Assembly: GCA_964470515.1 (NCBI GenBank)
Contig: CAYYDD010000046.1
Location: forward strand, 1 to 13,433
Direction: 5' to 3'
DNA length: 13,433 nt
Source: RGIG3009 sp964470515
GTDB lineage: Bacteria; Bacillota; Clostridia; Oscillospirales; Acutalibacteraceae
The translations under genes and the position numbers were made by a program. The notes below the pieces were generated by a model. It did no database searches. It was not told where the DNA came from and saw only the letters and a program-made list of their open reading frames with translations. This document shows positions 8,014 through 13,342 of this stretch, piece after piece; positions within the stretch are counted from its first letter, which is position 1, and every line of letters begins with the position of its first letter.

Positions 8014-8020
8014 GTACAAA
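7999..8020. promoter_or_regulatory. Two overlapping inverted repeats, candidate operator
   Basis: TTTACA-GTT-TGTAAA (7999-8013) and TTTGTA-AAG-TACAAA (8006-8020) are both perfect 6+6 inverted repeats with 3-base spacers, offset by 7 bases. The first contains the -35 box of the XRE gene. XRE repressors commonly bind such short inverted repeats in their own promoter, so this is the likely operator, by inference. Confidence 0.55.
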
Positions 8021-8044
8021 TTTCGTTTTTAAGGGGAATTTTTT

Positions 8045-8671
8045 ATGAAAAGCTATCAGTTTCATCTGATTCGCCACGGAATGACCGAGGCAAACGAGCA
8101 GGGGCTGTACGTCGGAAAAACCGATCTGCCGCTGTCGGCGAGGGGACTGCGCGACCTGCTGAACAAGAAGGAGGAGGCGGTCTACCCCGAGGCGACGCGC
8201 TTCTTCGTCAGTCCGCTGACACGTTGCCGCCAGACGCTGGAGGTGCTGTATCCCGGCTGTGAGCCCACCGTGTCGGAAGGCTTGGCTGAGTGCGATTTCG
8301 GCGTGTGGGACGGCCGCCGCGTAGAGGAGCTGAAAAACGACGAGCTGTTCGGTCGCTGGCTGACGGGTGACTTGCGGGATATCCCCGGCGGCGAAGCGAC
8401 CGATGCATTCCAGGAGCGTGTGACGGCGGCGTTTGAGGCACTGGTGGAATATGCGATGAAGCAGGGGGACCGTGACACGGTCATCTGTACCCATGGCGGT
8501 GTCATTATGATGATTATGGCGGCGTACGCACTGCCGCGGGCGGATATGTCCGCGTGGGGCGCGGAGCCCGGATGCGGCTTTACGCTGCGCGTCACGCCTG
8601 CGCTGTGGATGCGTGAGCCGATTGCCGAAGCCATCGACTACGTCCCGTTTATCCCCGAAAAGCATAACTGA
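8045..8671 (+). CDS. Histidine phosphatase (phosphoglycerate-mutase-like) family protein
   Basis: A 208-residue cytoplasmic protein of the branch-2 histidine phosphatase type. The active-site set is complete: R10-H11-G12 in IRHGMTE with H11 the phospho-acceptor, R60 in SPLTRCRQT, E82 in LAECDFGVWDG and H150 in VICTHGG. Family members include CobC-like alpha-ribazole phosphatases and broad-specificity sugar phosphatases; the substrate cannot be told from sequence. No cobalamin genes are near, so a CobC role has no local support. AAGGGG at 8031-8036 lies 8 bases before the ATG. The gene is divergent from the XRE regulator and has its own terminator, so it is probably a single-gene unit. Confidence 0.88.
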   Translation: MKSYQFHLIRHGMTEANEQGLYVGKTDLPLSARGLRDLLNKKEEAVYPEATRFFVSPLTRCRQTLEVLYPGCEPTVSEGLAECDFGVWDGRRVEELKNDELFGRWLTGDLRDIPGGEATDAFQERVTAAFEALVEYAMKQGDRDTVICTHGGVIMMIMAAYALPRADMSAWGAEPGCGFTLRVTPALWMREPIAEAIDYVPFIPEKHN

Positions 8672-8675
8672 GCAC

Positions 8676-8702
8676 AGCCCGCGGTCAGCCGCGGGCTTTT
8701 TT
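8676..8702 (+). terminator. Rho-independent terminator after the histidine phosphatase
   Basis: A 9-bp perfect stem, AGCCCGCGG (8676-8684) with CCGCGGGCT (8689-8697), has a TCAG loop and is followed directly by TTTTT. It starts 5 bases after the stop codon. Confidence 0.93.
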
Positions 8703-8733
8703 ATAAAATTTTTAAGAAATCACAAAAACCCCA

Positions 8734-8762
8734 TTGACGGTCATATGACCGTGTGATATAAT
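8734..8762 (+). promoter_or_regulatory. Promoter of the DUF1836-NfeD-flotillin operon
   Basis: TTGACG (8734-8739) and TATAAT (8757-8762) with exactly 17 bases between make a near-consensus sigma-A promoter. The predicted start is near 8769, about 23 bases before the first gene. Confidence 0.85.
8737..8752. promoter_or_regulatory. Perfect 16-bp palindromic operator candidate
   Basis: ACGGTCATATGACCGT is a perfect 8+8 palindrome. It overlaps the last three bases of the -35 box and fills most of the spacer up to 4 bases before the -10 box. A dimeric repressor bound here would block RNA polymerase. The form resembles TetR/AcrR-type operators; no TetR gene is in the window, and the DUF1836 product is the nearest candidate regulator. 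Confidence 0.7.
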
Positions 8763-8791
8763 CAATATGAACTTAAGAAGTAGGTGAAAAG

Positions 8792-9346
8792 ATGGCAACC
8801 ACACTTCCGGGTACCACGATCGAGGTCTCCGGCATCGAAGCGGGCGTTTCGCGCCGTATGTTCGACGGTATATTCGCTACCGGAGGTATCACGCTGTCGC
8901 AGGTATCGATAATGACCGGGCTGGAGCCGCACGTGATACAAAACTGGGTCAAGCGCGGATTTGTGTCGTCACCGATAAAACGGTTGTACTCAAAAAACCA
9001 ATTCGCCCGTATAGTTATCATAAATATGCTGCGCGAGTCGTTGCATCTTGATCGCATTTGCGATCTTCTCGGGTATCTCAACGGTTGCCTTCACGATGAA
9101 AGCGACGACCTGATAGGGGACAGCGAGCTGTACCATACGTACACCGATATGATCGCCGACAGCGGTGGCGTTGTGACCGATACGGCCGTGATCCGTTCGG
9201 CGGCCGAGGCGGCGGCGGTCGGCTATGCGGAGCCGAAGCCCGGTGCCAGGCGGCGGTTGGTGAAGATCTTACAGGTTATGGCGCACGCGCATTACGCGTC
9301 ATTGTCGCGTAATGCCGCCGAGAAATTGCTTTCACAGATGGATTGA
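8792..9346 (+). CDS. DUF1836 family, MerR-like helix-turn-helix protein
   Basis: A 184-residue protein. About 33-110 matches the DUF1836 pattern found widely in Firmicutes: LSQVSIMTGLEPHVIQNWVKRGFV (35-58 region) forms a MerR-like helix-turn-helix with a wing, followed by YSKNQFARIVIINMLR and CDLLGYLNG. The conserved acidic DDLIGDSELY follows. It probably binds DNA; no target is known to me. The C-terminal part after about 140 is Ala-rich and helical. The ribosome site is AGGTGA near 8780, 6-7 bases before the ATG. It is the first gene of a three-gene unit, 22 bases ahead of the NfeD-like gene, which suggests it controls or responds to the membrane proteins encoded next. Confidence 0.85.
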   Translation: MATTLPGTTIEVSGIEAGVSRRMFDGIFATGGITLSQVSIMTGLEPHVIQNWVKRGFVSSPIKRLYSKNQFARIVIINMLRESLHLDRICDLLGYLNGCLHDESDDLIGDSELYHTYTDMIADSGGVVTDTAVIRSAAEAAAVGYAEPKPGARRRLVKILQVMAHAHYASLSRNAAEKLLSQMD

Positions 9347-9368
9347 TAGAAATGGAGAGGTGTTCGTT

Positions 9369-10007
9369 ATGTTTGCTTGGTGGGATTCGTTGACGGTCGT
9401 GTCGCAGGTATTCGCGTGTGTGGCGATCCCCGCCACCGCGGTGTTGCTTATCCAGACGGTGCTGATGCTCATCGGCATTGGATCGGAGGCAGCAGATACC
9501 GATATGGATATCGACACCGATGTGGACGTCGATGTTGACAGTGCCGACGGTGTGTTCGGTCAGGAGTTTTTTGATGCCGATCCCGATCCGCTGGGTCTGG
9601 ACGGGCTGCGTGTGTTCACCGTGCGCGGTATCATCGCGTTTCTGGTCGTGTTCGGCTGGGTCGGCGTGATGATGGATTCCTCCGGTGTGGCGTTATGGAT
9701 CACCCTGCCGGTGGCTGCGGTGTGCGGCTTTGCGATGATGCTGGTGCTCGCGTTCCTGATGCGCGCGGTGATGAAGTTGCGCAACGACGGTAATCTCGAT
9801 AACCGCAACGCGCTGGGCGTTTCGGGTAGGGTCTATCTCACCGTGCCCGCTGCCCGTGCGGGGGAGGGCAAGGTCAATATCCTGTTGCAGGGCAGCTATG
9901 TGGAGCGGGGGGCCGTCACCGATGAGGAGACGGCTATCCCCACCGGCAGCGAGATCGTGGTGATCGGTCTCAGCGGCCAGACAATGCTTGTGGTCAAGCG
10001 TAAATAA
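9369..10007 (+). CDS. NfeD-like membrane protein (short YuaF type)
   Basis: A 212-residue membrane protein lacking the ClpP-like protease domain of long NfeD proteins. One transmembrane segment lies at about 9-37 and two more at about 84-101 and 106-133. A C-terminal OB-like beta domain follows (about 148-212, from GVSGRVYLTVP to MLVVKRK). Between the first two segments is a very acidic stretch (43-60) of alternating Asp, encoded by imperfect GAT/GAC repeats. In Bacillus, short NfeD proteins pair with flotillins in membrane microdomains, and the flotillin gene follows here by 47 bases, which supports the assignment. ATG 9369 is chosen because GGAGAGG (9354-9360) lies 8 bases upstream; an upstream in-frame extension would overlap DUF1836. 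Confidence 0.85.
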   Translation: MFAWWDSLTVVSQVFACVAIPATAVLLIQTVLMLIGIGSEAADTDMDIDTDVDVDVDSADGVFGQEFFDADPDPLGLDGLRVFTVRGIIAFLVVFGWVGVMMDSSGVALWITLPVAAVCGFAMMLVLAFLMRAVMKLRNDGNLDNRNALGVSGRVYLTVPAARAGEGKVNILLQGSYVERGAVTDEETAIPTGSEIVVIGLSGQTMLVVKRK

Positions 10008-10054
10008 GCAACTAAGGAAGTTCAAATATCATCATTAAACGGAGGTAAGGTAGT

Positions 10055-11446
10055 ATGGAAATTGTGTTGGTATGTGCCATCGTGCTGGTGGTCGTGTCGT
10101 TTATCGTGTGGGTCTGCTCACGGTATAAGAAATGCCCGTCCGACAAAATTATGGTCGTGTACGGCTCGATCGGCAAAAACAAGGATGGCACGAATCGCAG
10201 TGCGAAGTGCATCCACGGTGGTGCCGAGTTTGTGTTGCCGGTATTCCAGTCCTATGCGTTCCTTGATCTGACACCCATTTCCATTCAGGTCGATCTGACG
10301 AATGCGCTGTCCCGTCAGAACATCCGTATCGACGTGCCCTCACGCTTCACCGTCGGTATCTCCACCGAACCCGGTGTGATGCAAAACGCTGCCGAGCGTT
10401 TGCTCGGTCTCCAGTTGTCGGAGATTCAGGAGCTGTCGAAGGATATCATCTTCGGTCAGATGCGTCTTATCATCGCCACGATGGATATCGAGGAGCTGAA
10501 CACCGACCGTGATAAGTTCTTGGAGGCTGTCAGCAGCAACGTCGAGACCGAGCTGAAGAAGATCGGTCTGCGCCTCATCAACGTGAACGTGACCGATATC
10601 AGCGACGAATCCGGCTATATTGCCGCCCTCGGTAAGGAAGCCGCCGCGAAGGCCATCAACGACGCGAAAAAGAGCGTGGCCGAGCAGGAGAGAGACGGTT
10701 CTATCGGTGAAGCGAACGCCCATATGGATCAGCGTATCAAGGTCGCCGATGCCGATTCCATCGCCATTCAGGGTGAAAACGAAGCCAAGATGAAGATCGC
10801 GATGTCCGACGCGGCGCTGAAAGAGCGCGAGGCCGAGGCGATGAAGATCGCGGTCACCGCCGAGAAGATTCAGGCGGCGAAGGCACTGGAGGAGTCCTAC
10901 GCAGCCGAGCAGGCGGCGGAAGAGGCCAGACGCGCCAAGGAGCAGGCCACGCTGGAGGCGGACGTTATCGTTCGGACCGAGGCCAGAAAGCGTCAGATGG
11001 AGCTGGAAGCTGAGGCCGAGGCTGAGCAGATCCGCCGCAAGGCCAAGGGTGAAGCCGACGCTATCTATGCGAAGATGGAGGCCGAGGCTCGCGGTGCCGA
11101 GGAGATTTTGAAGAAGCAGGCGGCCGGCTTTGCCGAGATCGTCAAGTCCGCCGGCGGCGATGCCGAGGCGGCACTCAAGTTGCTCATTGCCGATAAGCTG
11201 GAGGAGCTGATGCGCGTGCAGGTCGATGCGATCAAGAATATCCGGATCGACAAGGTTACCGTGTGGGATAACGGTCAGGGTGCCGACGGTAAGAACGCTA
11301 CGGCGAATTTCCTGTCCGGGATGATGCAGTCGGTACCGCCGTTGCAGGACGTGTTCGCGCTCGCCGGTATGCAGCTACCCGAAATTCTCGGTAAGAAGGT
11401 CGCAGAGCCCGCCGAGCCGGTCATCGAGAAGGCTGATACGGAATAA
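10055..11446 (+). CDS. Flotillin-like SPFH/band 7 protein
   Basis: A 463-residue protein anchored by one N-terminal hydrophobic segment (2-22). The SPFH/band-7 domain covers about 27-200. From about 200 to 355 there is a long Ala/Glu/Lys-rich coiled coil with the EAEAE-type repeats typical of flotillins. A C-terminal domain follows with LLIADKLEELMRVQVDAIKNIRIDKVTVWDNG (377-408 region; assembly segment in the family) and a Gly/Met-rich end. Flotillins form oligomers that organise ordered membrane patches. It is the last gene of the DUF1836-NfeD-flotillin unit, with ribosome site GGAGGT at 10041-10046, 8 bases before the ATG. The length is slightly below that of B. subtilis FloT. The family is certain; the cellular role here is inferred. 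Confidence 0.93.
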   Translation: MEIVLVCAIVLVVVSFIVWVCSRYKKCPSDKIMVVYGSIGKNKDGTNRSAKCIHGGAEFVLPVFQSYAFLDLTPISIQVDLTNALSRQNIRIDVPSRFTVGISTEPGVMQNAAERLLGLQLSEIQELSKDIIFGQMRLIIATMDIEELNTDRDKFLEAVSSNVETELKKIGLRLINVNVTDISDESGYIAALGKEAAAKAINDAKKSVAEQERDGSIGEANAHMDQRIKVADADSIAIQGENEAKMKIAMSDAALKEREAEAMKIAVTAEKIQAAKALEESYAAEQAAEEARRAKEQATLEADVIVRTEARKRQMELEAEAEAEQIRRKAKGEADAIYAKMEAEARGAEEILKKQAAGFAEIVKSAGGDAEAALKLLIADKLEELMRVQVDAIKNIRIDKVTVWDNGQGADGKNATANFLSGMMQSVPPLQDVFALAGMQLPEILGKKVAEPAEPVIEKADTE

Positions 11447-11487
11447 CACTCATAGATTCCTCTGTGAGGGAGTTACAGCATAACAAA

Positions 11488-11525
11488 ACCGCCCGATGCA
11501 TCCGCATCGGGCGGTCGTTTGTTTT
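11488..11525. terminator. Bidirectional terminator between flotillin and the 6S-like RNA
   Basis: A 12-bp perfect stem, ACCGCCCGATGC (11488-11499) with GCATCGGGCGGT (11504-11515), has a 4-base loop. Plus-strand transcripts continue into CGTTTGTTTTG, and minus-strand transcripts into TTTTGTTATG. It can end both the flotillin operon and the minus-strand DUF1292/6S-like transcript. Confidence 0.9.
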
Positions 11526-11530
11526 GTTAG

Positions 11531-11716
11531 CCCCGCTCTGCCGTAATATCCCCCGGATAACCTGCTACTATCGCTAGCAGGTGGGTGCCCGCCGTGCGGT
11601 TTCACGCTCCCTTCGTCCCGCAAAGCGGGGAGGTCTGCAATCCGCCGCCCGAGCCGGGCTCCCGTTATCATACTGTAGTAGGGTTATAAGGGGACGGTCC
11701 GCGCACAGAGCAGGGG
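11531..11716 (-). ncRNA. ssrS: Probable 6S RNA
   Basis: The 186 bases fold into one long rod. The closing helix pairs 11531-11570 with 11676-11716 through CCCC/GGGG, GCTCTG/CAGAGC, CCGT/ACGG, CCCC/GGGG, ATAACC/GGTTAT and CTACTA/TAGTAG, about 30 pairs with small bulges. A symmetric central bubble of 12 against 12 bases follows (11571-11582 and 11664-11675). The next helix is 11583-11591 with 11655-11663, then an apical arm. This is the 6S layout at the usual length; 6S binds RNA polymerase as a promoter mimic. On the minus strand the 5' arm contains GCGGACCGTCCCCT (complement of 11689-11702), very close to the E. coli 6S arm as I remember it. The 3' bubble side can form an alternative hairpin (ACCTGCTA/TAGCAGGT), as in known 6S release. 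It lies between the DUF1292 stop and a terminator. I see no separate promoter, so it may be processed from the DUF1292 transcript. Confidence 0.72.
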
Positions 11717-11724
11717 GGAGGATG

Positions 11725-12042
11725 TTATTTCTTTTCGCTTTCGCTCTCGAGCTCCTCGACCTCGTACAGATCGGCCAGACGCTCCTCGAAGATACCGGCG
11801 ATTTCCTCGAATTCGTCATCATCCTCGATGGGGAGCAGCAGATCCTCGCCGTTCTCCTCTTTCACCGTCAGAATGACCAGCTCGCCGTCGTCGTTAATAA
11901 GATCGGACGGGTTATCGTACACCGGCACGAGCGCCACGTAGCGGCCGTTATCCGTTTCGATGGCATCCAAAATCTCAAACTGATGCTGATTACCTTCGTC
12001 ATCCACGACGGTGACGAGATCGTTTCCGTATTCCTCAGACAT
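11725..12042 (-). CDS. DUF1292 family protein (YrzB-like)
   Basis: A 105-residue, strongly acidic protein. It matches DUF1292, small cytoplasmic proteins common in Firmicutes, with the pattern VTVVDDEGNQHQFEILDAIE near the N terminus, then YVALVPVYD and the LVILTVKEENGEDLLLPIEDDDEFEEIAGIFEER region. The function of the family is not established. The start at 12042 has GGAG 8 bases upstream (complement of about 12051-12054); the longer open frame to 12123 runs into the promoter. The promoter is TTGACG-17-TACAAT (complement of 12079-12107). Its usual neighbours in Firmicutes (ruvX, udk-like genes) are not seen here. The 6S-like RNA follows directly on the same strand. Confidence 0.88.
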   Translation of the reverse strand: MSEEYGNDLVTVVDDEGNQHQFEILDAIETDNGRYVALVPVYDNPSDLINDDGELVILTVKEENGEDLLLPIEDDDEFEEIAGIFEERLADLYEVEELESESEKK

Positions 12043-12078
12043 TGTACATTCTCCTTTGCGATAGCAGTCTACCTTTCT

Positions 12079-12107
12079 ATTGTACCCTGTTTTCGCGCAC
12101 TCGTCAA
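12079..12107 (-). promoter_or_regulatory. Promoter of the DUF1292 gene
   Basis: Read on the minus strand, TTGACG (complement of 12102-12107) and TACAAT (complement of 12079-12084) are separated by 17 bases. Transcription should start near 12072. Confidence 0.8.
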
Positions 12108-12174
12108 GTAAAAGTTGTTGCATTATGATACTGTAAAAATAAATAAAAAATTTAAACTTTTTTTGAAAAAAGTA

Positions 12175-12203
12175 TTGACAATGTACAATCTGTGTGGTAT
12201 AGT
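12175..12203 (+). promoter_or_regulatory. Strong sigma-A promoter of an untranslated or leader RNA
   Basis: A perfect -35 box TTGACA (12175-12180), a 17-base spacer and TATAGT (12198-12203), preceded by an A/T-rich tract (12131-12174) of UP-element type. The predicted start is about 12210. It is divergent from the DUF1292 promoter. The next real gene downstream starts only at 12611. Confidence 0.85.
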
Positions 12204-12244
12204 ATAGATGACGAAAGGGAAGACAGAACGAGATAGAAACGGAA

Positions 12245-12434
12245 GAGGTGAGTCCCGTGAACTAAGACCGTCGCCAACAGGCATGTGTAAAAACTGAGAT
12301 AAAGGTGAGTCCAATGGTTTGACAATCGTATGCCAACCATTTTCAACCGTATGATAGCAGAAAGGTCAAGGTGAGTCCCGTGGGTCAAGTGAAGGAGCGT
12401 ACTCCATTCTGATAGAGAAAAGGTGGGTCCCATG
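12245..12434 (+). repeat. Four copies of an SD-start-codon motif
   Basis: Core copies lie at 12247-12259 (GGTGAGTCCCGTG), 12304-12316 (GGTGAGTCCAATG), 12370-12382 (GGTGAGTCCCGTG) and 12422-12434 (GGTGGGTCCCATG), each preceded by A/G-rich bases. They are 57, 66 and 52 bases apart, with unrelated sequence between. The start codon opens a frame of 2, 2, 10 and 2 codons: GTG AAC TAA, ATG GTT TGA, GTG at 12380 running to TGA at 12410-12412, and ATG AAG TAG. The spacing from AGGTGA to the start (5 bases) suits translation initiation. Confidence 0.8.
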
Positions 12435-12514
12435 AAGTAGGCTGCTGCGAGCTTTCGAATATGTAACCAAAACCAACGAGTGTAATCATACAAATTGTAA
12501 TATATAGAAAGACG

Positions 12515-12547
12515 GAGACCCGGCTGGTACCGGGTCTCTTGTTTTTT
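12515..12547 (+). terminator. Rho-independent terminator before the TauE/SafE genes
   Basis: A 9-bp perfect stem, GAGACCCGG (12515-12523) with CCGGGTCTC (12530-12538), has a 6-base loop and is followed by TTGTTTTTT. It ends the unit started at 12210. Only a weak promoter-like TATACA (12559-12564) lies between it and the next gene. Confidence 0.92.
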
Positions 12548-12610
12548 AAAAATTTTCGTATACATCCTCCTTATTGGCACACACTAACCAATAAAAAGGG
12601 AGGCTGTGCG

Positions 12611-12970
12611 ATGAGGGAGCGTTCGCGCTATCTGATTACCGGCGCACTGGCGGGCGCGGCGAATGGGCTGTTCGGCTCGGGCGGCGGGCTGTTTCTCGTG
12701 CCGCTGCTGACAAAATGGACGGGACTGGAGCAAAAACGCGCGTTTGCCACGTCGGTGGCGATCATCGCGCTGCTGTCCCCGGTCTCGCTGCTGGTGTTCT
12801 GGCTTGGCGGCGGCTTACAGCTCGCAGGTGCGTGGCCGTATCTCGTTGGCGGCGCGGTGGGCGGTGTGTTATCCGGCTGTCTGTTCAAAAACGCCTCAGC
12901 GACGCTACTGCGCCGCTTATTCGGTGCATTGCTACTGTACGGTGGGGTACGGGCGGTGTTGCTGTTATGA
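12611..12970 (+). CDS. TauE/SafE (TSUP) half-transporter, first subunit
   Basis: A 119-residue, very hydrophobic protein with three to four membrane segments. It corresponds to one half of a TauE/SafE permease: the family's glycine-rich first helix motif (GLFGSGGGLFLVPLL, about 19-33) and the closing LLRRLFGALLLYGGVRAVLL (about 99-118). Full-length TSUP proteins are about 250 residues with an internal duplication, so this gene and the next together equal one transporter. Substrates in the family include sulfite, sulfoacetate and other organosulfur anions; none can be assigned here. GGGAGG at 12598-12603 lies 7 bases before the ATG. The stop overlaps the next start (ATGA). The open frame extends upstream to 12539 but would cross the terminator. 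Confidence 0.88.
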   Translation: MRERSRYLITGALAGAANGLFGSGGGLFLVPLLTKWTGLEQKRAFATSVAIIALLSPVSLLVFWLGGGLQLAGAWPYLVGGAVGGVLSGCLFKNASATLLRRLFGALLLYGGVRAVLLL

Positions 12971-13332
12971 AGCTCGCGATCGCTATGGTCGTCGGCTTGC
13001 TGACCGGCATCCTCAGTGGCTTCGGGATCGGCGGCGGGTCACTGCTGATCCTATATCTGACCGCCTTCGCCGGTGTGGATCAATACACCGCCGGCGGGAT
13101 CAATCTCCTGTACTTTCTGTGCTGTGCACCGGCGGCGCTGGTCTCACACTTTCGCCACAAGCGCGTCGAGCTGAAAGCGGTACTGTGGTGCTCGCTGGCG
13201 GGTATCGTGACCTCGCTCGTGGCCGCGTGGGTGGCCTCGGTGATGAATACCGATCTGCTGCGCCGCCTCTTCGGTCTTTTGCTGCTGTATATCGGCGTAC
13301 GCGAGCTGTTTTGCAAAAAAGAGAAGGCCTGA
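12967..13332 (+). CDS. TauE/SafE (TSUP) half-transporter, second subunit
   Basis: A 121-residue membrane protein with about four hydrophobic segments, starting inside the stop of the first half-gene with a 4-base overlap, so translational coupling is likely. It repeats the same half-transporter pattern: GILSGFGIGGGSLLILYLT (14-32), then INLLYFLCCAPAALVSHFRHKRV (45-67) and LLRRLFGLLLLYIGVREL (98-115). The LLRRLFG..LLLY.GVR segment is nearly identical in both genes, which shows common descent of the two halves. A short Lys-rich tail ends the protein. The two products are expected to assemble as a heterodimer. The insertion sequence end lies 10 bases after the stop, so any further operon gene would have been separated from it. 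Confidence 0.88.
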   Translation: MKLAIAMVVGLLTGILSGFGIGGGSLLILYLTAFAGVDQYTAGGINLLYFLCCAPAALVSHFRHKRVELKAVLWCSLAGIVTSLVAAWVASVMNTDLLRRLFGLLLLYIGVRELFCKKEKA

Positions 13333-13342
13333 CGTCATGAAG

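Larger units (their letters stand above)
12210..12547 (+). ncRNA. Putative small or leader RNA with four mini-ORF repeats
   Basis: A complete transcription unit of about 338 bases, from a near-consensus promoter to a strong terminator, without an ORF of normal size. It carries four copies of a 13-base motif, GGTGAGTCCCGTG or a close variant, at 12247, 12304, 12370 and 12422. Each begins with a ribosome site like those of real genes here and ends in ATG or GTG. It may be an independent regulatory RNA, or a leader that controls the TauE/SafE pair by termination at 12515-12547. I do not recognise it as a described RNA family. Confidence 0.6.

Noticed and set aside
11448..11475. Second terminator or small RNA hairpin after flotillin
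   Set aside because: ACTC/GAGT and CCTC/GAGG pair only weakly with an asymmetric bulge and no T run; the strong terminator 15 bases further explains the 3' end.
11531..11716. SRP RNA, RNase P RNA or tmRNA
   Set aside because: No GGAA-capped SRP domain, no RNase P conserved core and no tag-reading frame with tRNA-like ends are visible; the single long rod with a central bubble fits 6S best.
11581..12111. Plus-strand open frame of 176 codons
   Set aside because: It is antisense to the DUF1292 gene and the 6S-like RNA and has no ribosome site; DUF1292 on the other strand has family similarity, a promoter and a proper start.
12245..12434. CRISPR array
   Set aside because: The four repeats are only about 13 bases, vary between copies, have uneven spacing (57, 66, 52) and no cas gene is near. 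They match ribosome-site plus start-codon sequence instead.
12152..12580. Minus-strand open frame of 142 codons
   Set aside because: It runs through the plus-strand promoter, the repeat unit and the terminator, has no ribosome site and its translation looks like random low-complexity sequence.
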